Below, piece by piece: positions 33,401 to 43,124 of a stretch of 64,000 nt of DNA. Position 1 is the stretch's first letter; each line of letters starts with the position of its first letter. The stretch is from Mantis religiosa (Eukaryota; Arthropoda; Insecta; Mantodea; Mantidae). The translations under genes and the position numbers were made by a program. Below the pieces are notes generated by a model. That model saw only the letters and a program-made list of their open reading frames with translations. It ran no database searches and had not been told where the DNA came from. Location of the stretch: assembly GCA_030765055.1 (NCBI GenBank), contig CM060950.1, positions 276,148,975-276,212,974 of the forward strand. The letters are read 5' to 3'.

Positions 33401-34095
33401 GCCATTAAAGTATTTCTTTCTTCTAATCTGCTTAGTTTTAATTTAACTTCAAAATCTTCATATATATCCTTGAGATCGATTCCATTATCTTTTTCTTCTT
33501 TTATTGCATCTATATTCTTCACCATGTCTTCATGCAGTTGTACTTTTCTGATTAGGAATTCTTTAAAGCTGTTATTTTCCTTCTTTTTCAAACCCTCCTC
33601 TTCTTCGGTTACACTTTCATCAGTTAATATTTCATCAAAACTAACCTCTATTGTCTTTCTATTATCCCTACAAATTTGTTTCTCTATCTTATCTAACGGT
33701 AATACTCTTATTTGGTTCGTGTATTTTTGCAGTGATTATAACTCTTTGTCCTGAGAATGTAGCATTTATATCTCCTTCCTGGCTATGTAGCAATTTCCTT
33801 CTTTCCCTTCAGGTTTTTATTTCTAATATAGTTTGGGGCTCTTATTCTATCTCTTTCTATTCTGCTTGGACATTTATTCTTCTTTCGTTCCTTCGTTATT
33901 TTAAATGTAACTCTATCCATAGTTGGTTCGACTTATTAATCTATCCCAAAACATCTTACACGTTCCGCATTCTCTACAGCCTGCACATTTCCTTTTCCTT
34001 AAATGACAAGGAATACAAACTTTAGATTGTTCTTTATTTTTACAATCATTCCTGCTGTGTCCTGTTTCTCTGCAATGATAACATACACTATCTTC
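30500..34095 (-). mobile_element. R1-like LINE, 3' part (ORF1 end and ORF2)
   Basis: Minus strand. Zinc knuckle CYHCRETGHSRNDC at about 34035-34080, then a gap-ridden segment with only the end of an endonuclease (SKSEYECVKKETRYNFKK, near 33255-33310). The RT starts near 32753 (HKSPGPDGIVSEVI, SYRPICLLNTLGKVQERLL, SDKQFGFRKKKK) and continues in a second frame from 32255 (GDFFDIQGAFDNLWWPEF, PQGSILGPLFWDI, and the active site IIAYADDLVIMV near 31960). A C-terminal region includes TGHGPY (about 31165). A frameshift at 32255-32265, poly(T) at 32316-32331 and loss of most of the endonuclease make it dead. The upstream parts lie at 37004-37392 and 43125-43935. Confidence 0.8.
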
Positions 34096-34195
34096 GAGAT
34101 TTAACTGTATTGGAACACCACAGTGAAGCGAAAAATTATTAAATTTTAGATGAGTCGTATTTCTTATACATCTGCTTCACTTTCGTACCTATTTT

Positions 34196-34235
34196 GAGGA
34201 CATGTTTCGCAAATCTTCGTTTGCATCTACGGCTC
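34196..34235 (-). ncRNA. Hammerhead-like core, PLE-A2 left end (variant)
   Basis: Minus strand: GAG, CCGUAGA in place of CUGANGA, U, stem II GCAAA/UUUGC, GAAA, ACAUGU, C, CUC. Layout is kept, but the U4 to C and A6 to U changes argue against activity. Confidence 0.5.
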
Positions 34236-34660
34236 TTGTGCGACTGACGCTAGATCCAGCGGTGTGGGTAATTCTGGGGTTGTTGCTGCCATCTGTTGAT
34301 TTAGCGATGAACTGAAATGTGGGATTCTCTTCTAGCGGGATTTCAAAGTTCATTAGTTGGTTTTTATGTTTTTCTATGTATATCCTCTCCCATATGATGA
34401 GTTTACTATGTTTTTGTACGTATTTTAGTAATTCTGTGCTATCTTCAATTTCATGATTTTCAGACCAGAAATGAGCTGCTATTACGGACTTATCAATATT
34501 TTCGTATCTTAAGTGCCTGAAGTGTTCTTTCTTTCTAGTGCCTATGTTTCTTTTTGTCCTCCCTATGTAAATTTTTTCACAGTCTTTACACTTAATTTTG
34601 TAAATGCCTGACTTTTCCTCTGGTTTTATCTTATCAGTATTATTACTGTGAAGTAGGTTT

Positions 34661-35455
34661 TTAATGTTGTAATTTTTTTTTTGGTGCCAATGTTATATTG
34701 TATTTCTTGAATATTTTTTGGAACTTTTTTGTGGCCCAGGGGTGGTAAGTAAATTTAGCAAATCTAGTTTCTTGTTTTATTGGTGTGAGAGCTGTGATCT
34801 GTTTTAATCTCTTTTGAAGTTTGAATAATTTTAGTTTTTTATCTACAATGCTTTTTCCATATCCATTTTTAATTGCAGTTTTTAAGATTTGATGGTATTC
34901 GTTTTGATATTCTTGCTGGCTGAGAGGTAGATTTACTAATCTGTGTGTGAGACTGTTGATGGTTGCATGTTTGTGTGGAATTGGGTTGAAACTATTTGCT
35001 TTGATGTAATTATCTGTGTGTGTTGCTTTTCTATGAATGCCAAATTCTAGTTTTTCATTGCCTTTTTTGATTTTAAGGTCTAAAAAAGGTAGAGTACAGT
35101 CCTCTTCAGTTTCTACTGTGAATTGTATGCTGGGTTCTTGCAGGTTGAGTAGTTTCAAAGCATCATCTATTAGTTTGTAGGGCACTATTGCAAAGACGTC
35201 GTCTACGTATCTGTACCATGTTTTAAACATATGAGGGAAGGCTTTAGTAATATGTGTTTCGAAAAAGCTCATGTATAGATTGGCCAAAAATGGTGATAGC
35301 GGGCTTCCCATAGCTAGTCCTGAAATTTGTTTATAATATTTTCCATCGAAGACAAAATAATTTTGATGTATACATAATTCAGTCATTGCCAAATATTCTT
35401 CTATTGCATTGGCATCCAGGTTTATAGAATTTAGCCATTTTTTCAGTTGAATCAA
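34661..35455 (-). CDS. Penelope RT fragment, A2 left arm
   Basis: 264-residue open stretch on the minus strand, nearly identical to the first part of the right-arm ORF, with RT boxes MGSPLSPFLANLYMSFFE and WYRYVDDVFAIV and the connector LPFLDLKIKKG. It breaks where a T-run (34671-34680) shifts the frame just before the GIY-YIG zone. The N-terminal RT fingers are missing. Confidence 0.8.
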   Translation of the reverse strand: MIQLKKWLNSINLDANAIEEYLAMTELCIHQNYFVFDGKYYKQISGLAMGSPLSPFLANLYMSFFETHITKAFPHMFKTWYRYVDDVFAIVPYKLIDDALKLLNLQEPSIQFTVETEEDCTLPFLDLKIKKGNEKLEFGIHRKATHTDNYIKANSFNPIPHKHATINSLTHRLVNLPLSQQEYQNEYHQILKTAIKNGYGKSIVDKKLKLFKLQKRLKQITALTPIKQETRFAKFTYHPWATKKFQKIFKKYNITLAPKKKLQH

Positions 35456-35675
35456 AAGTTTGTCTAATGGAATGCTAGGGAAGAGGGAGCGGACATCAAA
35501 GGATACTAAAGTGTCATGAGGTTTTAGTTTAAGATTTTGAATTTTTTCTACCAGGTCTAAAGAGTTTTTTATACTCCTGGTAGAAAAAATTCAAAATCTT
35601 AAACTAAAACCTCATGACACTTTAGTATCCTTTGATGTCCGCTCCCTCTTCCCTAGCATTCCATTAGACAAACTT

Positions 35676-36941
35676 TTGATTCAACTGAAAAAATGGCTAA
35701 ATTCTATAAACCTGGATGCCAATGCAATAGAAGAATATTTGGCAATGACTGAATTATGTATACATCAAAATTATTTTGTCTTCGATGGAAAATATTATAA
35801 ACAAATTTCAGGACTAGCTATGGGAAGCCCGCTATCACCATTTTTGGCCAATCTATACATGAGCTTTTTCGAAACACATATTACTAAAGCCTTCCCTCAT
35901 ATGTTTAAAACATGGTACAGATACGTAGACGACATCTTTGCAATAGTGCCCTACAAACTAATAGATGATGCTTTGAAACTACTCAACCTGCAAGAACCCA
36001 GCATACAATTCACAGTAGAAACTGAAGAGGACTGTACTCTACCTTTTTTAGACCTTAAAATCAAAAAAGGCAATGAAAAACTAGAATTTGGCATTCATAG
36101 AAAAGCAACACACACAGATAATTACATCAAAGCAAATAGTTTCAACCCAATTCCACACAAACATGCAACCATCAACAGTCTCACACACAGATTAGTAAAT
36201 CTGCCTCTCAGCCAGCAAGAATATCAAAACGAATACCATCAAATCTTAAAAACTGCAATTAAAAATGGATATGGAAAAAACATTATAGATAAAAAACTAA
36301 AATTATTCAAACTTCAAAAGAGATTAAAACAGATCACAGCTCTCACACCAATAAAACAAGAAACTAGATTTGCTAAATTTACTTACCACCCCTGGGCCAC
36401 AAAAAAGTTCCAAAAAATATTCAAGAAATACAATATAACATTGGCACCAAAAAACAATTACAACATTAAAAACCTACTTCACAGTAATAATACTGATAAG
36501 ATAAAACCAGAGGAAAAGTCAGGCATTTACAAGATTAAGTGTAAAGACTGTGAAAAAATTTACATAGGGAGGACAAAAAGAAACATAGGCACTAGAAAGA
36601 AAGAACACTTCAGGCACTTAAGATACAAAAATATTGATAAGTCCGCAATAGCAGCTCATTTCTGGTCTGAAAATCATGAAATTGAAGATAGCACAGAATT
36701 ACTAAAATACGTACAAAAACATAGTGAACTCATCATATGGGAGAGGATATACATAGAAAAACATAAAAACCAACTAATGAACTTTGAAATCCCGCTAGAA
36801 GAGAATCCCACATTTCAGTTCATCGCTAAATCAACAGATGGCAGCAACAACCCCAGAATTACCCACACCGCTGGATCTAGCGTCAGTCGCACAAGAGCCG
36901 TAGATGCAAACGAAGATTTGCGAAACATGTCCTCAAAATAG
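35676..36941 (+). CDS. Penelope RT-GIY-YIG protein, 5'-truncated, A2 right arm
   Basis: 421-residue ORF without a break, the best PLE protein in the window. RT palm: QISGLAMGSPLSPFLANLYM (about residues 43-62) and catalytic WYRYVDDIFAIV (about 83-94). Connector: LPFLDLKIKKGNEKLEFGI. Nuclease: SGIYKIKCKDCEKIYIGRTK (about 288-307) with GIY and YIG halves, zinc-motif Cys/His residues, KEHFRHLRYK, AAHFWSENHE and WERIYIEKHKNQLMNFEIP. The family copies RNA and nicks DNA in the nucleus. The frame is already open upstream of the first Met, and fingers and N-terminus are lost to truncation, so independent activity is unlikely. The last codons overlap the hammerhead core at 36895-36934. Confidence 0.85.
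   Translation: MIQLKKWLNSINLDANAIEEYLAMTELCIHQNYFVFDGKYYKQISGLAMGSPLSPFLANLYMSFFETHITKAFPHMFKTWYRYVDDIFAIVPYKLIDDALKLLNLQEPSIQFTVETEEDCTLPFLDLKIKKGNEKLEFGIHRKATHTDNYIKANSFNPIPHKHATINSLTHRLVNLPLSQQEYQNEYHQILKTAIKNGYGKNIIDKKLKLFKLQKRLKQITALTPIKQETRFAKFTYHPWATKKFQKIFKKYNITLAPKNNYNIKNLLHSNNTDKIKPEEKSGIYKIKCKDCEKIYIGRTKRNIGTRKKEHFRHLRYKNIDKSAIAAHFWSENHEIEDSTELLKYVQKHSELIIWERIYIEKHKNQLMNFEIPLEENPTFQFIAKSTDGSNNPRITHTAGSSVSRTRAVDANEDLRNMSSK
36895..36934 (+). ncRNA. Hammerhead-like core, PLE-A2 right end (variant)
   Basis: Mirror copy of 34196-34235, inside the ORF end (codons for RAVDANEDLRNMSS). Confidence 0.5.
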
Positions 36942-37003
36942 GTACGAAAGTGAAGCAGATGTGTAAGAAATACGACTCATCTAAAATTTAATACACTATC
37001 TTC

Positions 37004-37392
37004 TTTTTTACATAATTTGGCTATATGTTCTAAAACCTGACATTTCATACATCTTGTCACTACAATAAAATCTTTTACAGATACTGTCTGAAAGCCTAAA
37101 TACATTCTTCCTTTGCTTACCATTTTGGATCTCATTTGGGGATCAACCTCCAACACATGATGTACCTTGCTCTATTTCTAAGGCCGGTCCTAAATTTGAA
37201 ATTCACTTTGCCTTCAAATTCTTCCCAAGTCATGTAGTCTAAAGTTTTGTTCATATAAATTCCTGTTGAGATTATCTTCCTTTTCTCCTGCCATTATATC
37301 GTACATGATTACTAGGGGATTCCTCTTCCTTGGTTTCTCCATTTTAAGTTTTTTATCAGATAAACATTTACTTTTAAGAATTTTATTCATAT
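37004..37392 (-). mobile_element. R1-like LINE, ORF1 middle part
   Basis: Continues the LINE upstream of the PLE insertion: MYLGFQTVSVKDFIVVTRC and the knuckle CMKCQVLEHIAKLC at about 37020-37062, and before it KEDNLNRNLYEQNF. One frameshift near 37215. The PLE dimer therefore sits between two adjacent CCHC knuckles of one protein. Confidence 0.75.
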
Positions 37393-37774
37393 TGTGAATT
37401 TGTGGGTTCGTGAAATAAAAAGTCCAGCTTACAAACACAAAAAAAATTGCACTTTATTTCTGTAGCAATACACTGTTCACATACACAATGTAACATACAG
37501 GTCAACCAACACAGCTGCTTACCCCTACGCGTTCTATTACCGACTGACTGTCTCTTTTTAGTGACTGTCTCTTTTTAGGCAGGCTGCCTTTTTATCGATT
37601 TCTAACACACCAGAAATTTCTCGAACAATCGAGACCGGCTAGAACAAAGGCAAACTCTTGCCAAATCCGTCTGTTCCCGCCCACCATCTTGGCAAGCCTC
37701 CATCTCCACACTGCACTGCCGTCTCTTCTATCTTGTTACCTGTGCTGCCTCCAATCAGCAATGACCTGTCGGCA
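37393..37774 (-). repeat. gypsy-2 3' LTR (382 bp)
   Basis: TGTGAATTTG ... CGGCA on the plus strand. It is 32 bp longer than the other LTR because of a small internal duplication of GTCTCTTTTTAG (about 37550-37578) and an insertion TTTTATCGATTT near 37590. Confidence 0.9.
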
Positions 37775-37785
37775 CTGCTCACCCC

Positions 37786-40700
37786 TCAAGGCTGGTCGTC
37801 CCGAACAGCACCATCGTAGCGGGCCAGGTGATCCAGGTGTACCACCAACATCTTTCCTCGGGGCACCTTCTGGATGTGGTAGACCACATCGTTAATCCTC
37901 TTCACCACCCGGTAAGGTCCTTGCCATGGTTGCTGGAGCTTCGGGCATCGTCCCTTGGTCCGGGTAGGGCGGTACAACCTGACTAGGTCACCCTGCTGGA
38001 ACTCTTGGCTGTTGGCTTGCCTGTCGTATCGGGTCTTCATGCGGTCGCTCGCCTTCTGGATGTTTTGACGAGCCATCTCATACATGTCATGGAGATGGTC
38101 CACCAGGTTCTCCACATACTCGGTTGCTGGCTGTTTTGCATCGGCCGGGCTTCCAACAGAGATCTGTTCGGTAATCTTGTGAGTGAGGAGTAGACATGCA
38201 GGAGTAAGGAGTTTTATGTAGTTAGTGGAACCTTTTTTTATTAAAAAAGTAAGAATTTATCGATATGCTGGAGGTAACCTGCAATTGACTAGGAAAGAAA
38301 GTTCAAGTAAAATGTAATCCAGATAATGCAATTAAATTATTTGTTACGAAATTGGACTTCTCCAAAACTTTATTTATTTCACTCCGAACCACACCTGAAA
38401 ACCAGAGATCTGATGACTCTTATTTAAGATAAGATGATACAATTGGTGATCAGAAGAAAATGATAGCCACAAAAACTCACACGAGAAGAGAAAGAATTGT
38501 GCTTCCAACATAGAAATCCTGCTTCATCCATATACTAGGTTGCTGGCTGTTTCGCTTTCGGGAGACTCCCAAAAGCCAGGGCACAGGGGAGGCGTAATTC
38601 TCGGCTGAACATTAAGCTGGCTGGCGACATCCCCGTGGTGTGGTGTGTTGACGAGTGGTAGGCCAGCAAGAACAGTGGCACCTTGACGTCCAGTCTTGCT
38701 GATGGCTGGCCACGACCTTCCTCAAGTGTTCCTCTGAGGCTTGATGTACCTTTCGACCATGCCATCTGACTGGGGATGTAGAGGTGTTGTGCGGGTCTTG
38801 TTAACCCCAAGTCTCTCTAGTGCCTCCTTCATCAGGTTGGACTCAAAATTGGTGCCTTGGTCACTGTGCATCTCTAACGGTACCCCTAATCGGCAGAACA
38901 CTTGTTCCACGAGGTAGGCTGTGATTGTCCTTGCCTCTTGGTTCGGGATGGAATAGACCTCCGGCCACTTAGTGAAGTAGTCCACGACCACCATCAGGTA
39001 CTTGTTGCCTCGGTCGGATATTGGAACGGTCCAGCAATGTCAATGGCGATCCGTTCGAATGGCGCTCCGACGTTGTACTGCATGCGACCCCGGCTCCTAG
39101 TCTGGGGGCCGCGAATCGCCGCGCACACGTGACACTGACGGCACCATCTCTCAGCGTCTGCTCGGAGCCTCAGCCAGTAGTAGCGCTGCCGTAGTTTGTC
39201 AATCGTTCGATTCGCTCCCAGATGTCCTCCTGAAGCACCGGCGTGCACTTCCTCCAGGACTTCCTGGACCTTACTCCGGGGAAGTACCAACTGTTCTCTC
39301 TGCGTCTTCCCATCGGGTGATTCCCATACCCGGAATAGCACGTCCTCTCTGATCTTCAACGAGTCCCATTGGGCCCAGTACGACTTGTAAGTGGCGCTCC
39401 TTGGTGCGATATTCTCCCAGGTTGGTCTTGTCCCTGCCTCCACTTCCCTCAAGAGTGGCCCCAAGTCTGCGTCCGCCAGCTGCTCCCTCCTCAGTCCTGC
39501 GAATACCCCAGCCATCCGCAGGCACTGCCGTGACTACTCGGACTGCTGCGGCACGCTCCTTTCTTCCACTCTTGTTCACTGGCCGCACTCTTCTGGACAG
39601 GGTATTCGGGACATAGCGTCTGCGTTACCGTGGCTCTTCCCTCTGCGATGTTCCGAGGTGAAGTCGTACTCCTACAGCCTCTGAACCCAACGTGCTGTAT
39701 GGCCTTCCAGGTTCTTAAAGCTCAATAGCCAGGTTAGGGCGGAATGGTCAGTCTTCAGGTGGAATGGCTGACCGTACAGGTACGATACTTGTGGAAGTGC
39801 TCCAGTGTCTTTACTACCGCCAGTAACTCTCGTCGGGTGACGCAGTAGTTCTTCTCTGCCTTGGAAAGCGTCTTGCTGTAGTAGGCTATCACCCGCTCAT
39901 GGCCGTCCTGGATCTGCGATAGGACACCTCCAATGCAATGGTCGCTGGCATCGGTGTCCACAGTGAAGGCGCCACCCAGTTGTGGGAAACCCAAAATTGG
40001 AGCACTGCACAGGGTCTCCTTCAGGTGCTGGAAAGCGTCTTCGGCGTCCTCCGTTCAAACATAAGGCCGGTATTCCTCTGTCAGGCGGGTGAGGGGTTTG
40101 GCGATGTTAGAGAACCCCTTTATGAAGCGTCGGTAATAACTGTACAGCCCCAGGAAACTGCGCAACTCTTTCTTATCCTTTGGGCGAGGCCAATCTCTCA
40201 CAGCCTGGGTCTTCTCCGGGTCTGTGGCCACTCCGGTTGCTGAGACTATGTGGGCCGAGTAGTTGACTTCCTTGCGGAAGAGCTGGCACTTCGCGTTCAG
40301 CTTCAAGTTGGTCGCCTGCAGTCTCTGTAGCACCTTACTCAGATTCTCGAGATGGTCTTCAAAAGTCTTCCCGACTATGATGTCCAGGTATAGCAGGCAG
40401 GCGTCGTAAGTCAGTCCTCTCATCACTGACTCCATAAGGCGTTGGAAGGTAGCTGGTACGTTGCAGAGGCCAGAGGGCATAACTGTGAACTGCCAGAGCC
40501 CTTGGCCTGTCGAGAATGCGGTCTTCTCCTTGTCTCTCGGGTCTAGAGCTACCTGCCAGTAGCCCGACTTCAGGTCCAGGGTCGAGAACCACTGTGCACC
40601 AGCTAGGGTGTCCAAGGTGTCGTCAATCCTGGGTAAGAGGAAACAGTCCTTCCGGGTGACAGCGTTCAGTTTCCTGTAGTCCACGCAGAAGCGTAGCTCG

Positions 40701-41640
40701 CCGTTCTTCTTTGTCACCAAGACTACAGGGGAACACCAAGGGCTGTCAGACTCTTCAATCACTCCCCTAGATCTCATGTCCTCCAGCATGTCTCGTACCG
40801 CCCCTTGCTTCACCAGCGGAACGCGTCTAGGTGGTTGACGAATAGGCCCGGCGTCCCCAGTGTCGATGCGGTGAAGCACTTTGTCCGTGCGGCCGTAGTC
40901 ACTATCGCCTTGGCTGAAGACGCGCTGGTATAGCCTCAGCAGTTGTCGAACTTTCTCCAGTTCTGCGGTTAGGTGGTCGGCCCCCCTCTCCAGTAAGCCT
41001 TCTAGCCGGGGCCCCAGGTGTTGCGTCGACACCGGCTCCTGCGTCTTGTCGATTGCTGTTACGCTTACCACGGGCTCGCACGTTCCCAACTCCGTCCCGG
41101 CCTGGACGTCGTGATCGGTATCCGTTGGATTTAGCAGTCTCACTGGCACCTCCTCTCGGCACGGCAGCAATGCCCTGGCTACACACAGTCCGCGTACAGG
41201 CGTCTTCTGGTCCAGCATCATGTTCCTGGTTCTCTGGCCTTCCAGTCGCGCCGTCACCATCACCTTGCTCCTCGCGGGGACAACCACGTCTTCGTTCAAG
41301 ATGACCCTGCAGATTCCAAGGCGCTCTTCGGGTTGACGGAGTATAACCTCTTCTCCGTTGAGCTGCAGGACCTTCCTGCCGACGTCGATCGTCGGCTCGT
41401 GGCTCCTGAAGGCATCCAGTCCCAGAACACCCACAGACGTACGGTACTCCTTCCCAAGGTCAACTTTAGCAGGGCCTCCTCCACAGGCAAAGTGTCACCC
41501 GATACCGTGACAAGCTGGTATGGTCGGCTCGGCTTCCTCGTCGGCAAACCCTTGGTCACGTCAGGTCTGATGATGTCACGGCCGCCCCGGTGTCCAGCAG
41601 CACGCGGCACGGCTTTCATCTTACCCAGCCGTCCGCGATG
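37786..41640 (-). pseudogene. gypsy-2 pol (PR-RT-RNH-INT)
   Basis: Protease DTGA zone near 41590 is frameshifted. A 459-residue open stretch (40055-41434) covers the end of protease and most of RT: FCVDYRKLNAVTRKD, FSTLDLKSGYWQVALDPRD, and LLYLDIIVG near 40385, where the second Asp of the YLDD box is missing. RNase H (39755-39994) has FTVDTDASDHCIGGVLSQ. Integrase: zinc finger HAGASGGHLGANRTIDKL with CRQCHVCAA (39100-39260), catalytic D and D,E region (38722-38994) in another frame, and GPY/F (37786-37960). A foreign segment interrupts at about 38158-38528. Confidence 0.85.
38158..38528. other. Unidentified insert in gypsy-2 integrase
   Basis: About 370 bp absent from gypsy-1. The bordering TGCTTCCAACA motif and GGTTGCTGGCTGTTT occur on both sides, which suggests an insertion with local duplication. 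No ORF and no known element is recognised. Confidence 0.5.
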
Positions 41641-41749
41641 AGGCTGTCATCCAGCCGCCGGCTGACGGCGCGCAGTGTCACTCGAGATGGTGTGGACGGC
41701 GCCGACGTGCTCCTCGCCGGGCCTTACTCGTTCTTCCGGCCGCTCTTCC

Positions 41750-42745
41750 TGGTGTGGGCAGTCTCTCTCCAGGTGTTCGGGCTTTCCACAACCCCAACAC
41801 AGGCCTCTAGGTCTTCGCCGGCGTCCCTCGGCTGATCTGTCTCCGGCGTAGTGGACTCCTCGTTCTCGACGTCGGGACAGCTGTAGCCTTGGCCGCCTCC
41901 ATCCTTAATGCTGCCGTTAGCGCCTCGTGGATGGTTTTATAATCGCCGAGCATTAGGCGCTGACGAATCTCCGTGTCTCGTACCCCATCAACGAATGTGT
42001 AGGCAGCTTCCCTGGGATACGAACTCTGGTGGGAGGTCGACTAGGGCTTTGACAGCCAGTTGTTCAACTGCCAGGGCGAACTCCTGCAGCGTCTTGCCTG
42101 GCTGCTTAGACTTTGCCTTTAGCTGGCTGCGGTACGCTGCGGCTAAGCGGTGGTTTCCAAAACGATTCTCCAGGGCCTCCCAGATGTCCTTGGGCGCCGC
42201 CGTTTTCTGTACCGCGTTTAGGACTTCCGCGGCTCGTCCCTGGAGGCTGGCTATTAACTGTGTGGCCTCCTCCTCTGGTGACCATTTGTTGTGGTTGGCC
42301 ACTGCGTCGAATTGGCGGCGGAAGACTTCGAAAGTGTTCGCGCCGTCGTATTTAGGAGGTTTGACGCGCGCAGATGTTGTGTCGCGTCCCGGCGCGTCGA
42401 CCTTTAAATCCTTTAACCTCCTGCCAACGACGTCCTCCACCATGGCGTTCAGGGACTTTGTGCTGCTGTCGGCCTTTCCCTCCAGGTTGTTTACGTGGTC
42501 AGCAAGGTCCTCGACGCGCTCGTCCACTAGACCCATCCGCTTGCCCAGCTCCGTCACGTCATCCCTTACGCTGGCCAACTGTTCTTCAAATTTGGCGGCG
42601 AAGGGCCTCGTTCGCCACCTTCATCTCCGTGGTCAGTTCGGCCATCCTTGCGGTCATTGTCGTGGCCAAGTTGTTGTTTGCAGCTTCCGTCTTCGCAGCT
42701 AATTCGTTCATCTTCTCCAAAATCTTTTCCAATGCCGATTCCATG
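41750..42745 (-). pseudogene. gypsy-2 gag
   Basis: Starts with the minus-strand ATGGAATCGGCATTGG at 42745. A coiled-coil N-terminus shifts frame near 42580, then a capsid-like region (41988-42578: NTFEVFRRQFDAVANHNKW, WEALENRFGNHRLAAAYRSQ) shifts again near 42015. The zinc knuckle CWGCGKPEHLERDC at about 41765-41808 is intact. Confidence 0.8.
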
Positions 42746-42774
42746 ACTGTAATATCCCACACGGTGACACCAGT

Positions 42775-43124
42775 TGTGACTTTGTGGTTTCGTGAAGTAA
42801 AAAGTGCAGGCTACAAACATAAAAAAATTGCAGTTTATTTCCGTAGCAATACACTGTTCAGATACACAATGTAACATACAGGTCAACCCACACAGCTGCT
42901 TTCCCGCACGCGTTCTATTACCGACTGACTGTCTCTTTTTAGGCAGGCTGCCTAACACACCAGAAATTTCTCAGACAATCGAGACCGGCTAGAACAAAAG
43001 CAAACTCTTGCCAAATCCGTCTGTTCCCGCCCACCATCTTGGCAAGCCTCCATCTCCACACTGCACTGTCGTCTCTTTGATCTTGTTACCCGCACTGCCT
43101 CCAATCAACAATGACCTGGCGGCA
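42775..43124 (-). repeat. gypsy-2 5' LTR (350 bp)
   Basis: TGTGACTTTG ... GGCGGCA on the plus strand, about 90 percent or more like the 3' LTR outside the two length differences (estimated by eye). Confidence 0.9.

Larger units (their letters stand above)
34096..36990. mobile_element. Penelope-like inverted dimer A2 (family A), nearly perfect palindrome
   Basis: A 2.9-kb insertion in the LINE ORF1, flanked by a perfect 13-bp duplication ATACACTATCTTC (34083-34095 and 36991-37003). The left arm (34096 to about 35572) is minus and the right arm (about 35573-36990) plus. They pair along some 1.4 kb with very few differences and almost no loop (centre TCTTTTTTATACTCCTGG near 35565). Both copies are 5' truncated inside the RT and both outer ends are the PLE 3' end. 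The left end carries an extra tail of about 45 bp that the right end lacks. Confidence 0.92.
37393..43124 (-). mobile_element. Ty3/gypsy retrotransposon gypsy-2, complete, minus strand
   Basis: Flanked by a 4-bp duplication ATAT (37389-37392 and 43125-43128) inside the R1-like LINE. The minus-strand order is 5' LTR 42775-43124, primer site just inside (TGGTGTCA, as expected for tRNA-Leu), gag, protease, RT, RNase H, integrase with GPY/F, purine tract (GAGGGGTGAGCAG, about 37775-37787), 3' LTR 37393-37774. The coding closely matches gypsy-1. Frameshifts and a loss in the RT active site kill it. Confidence 0.9.
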
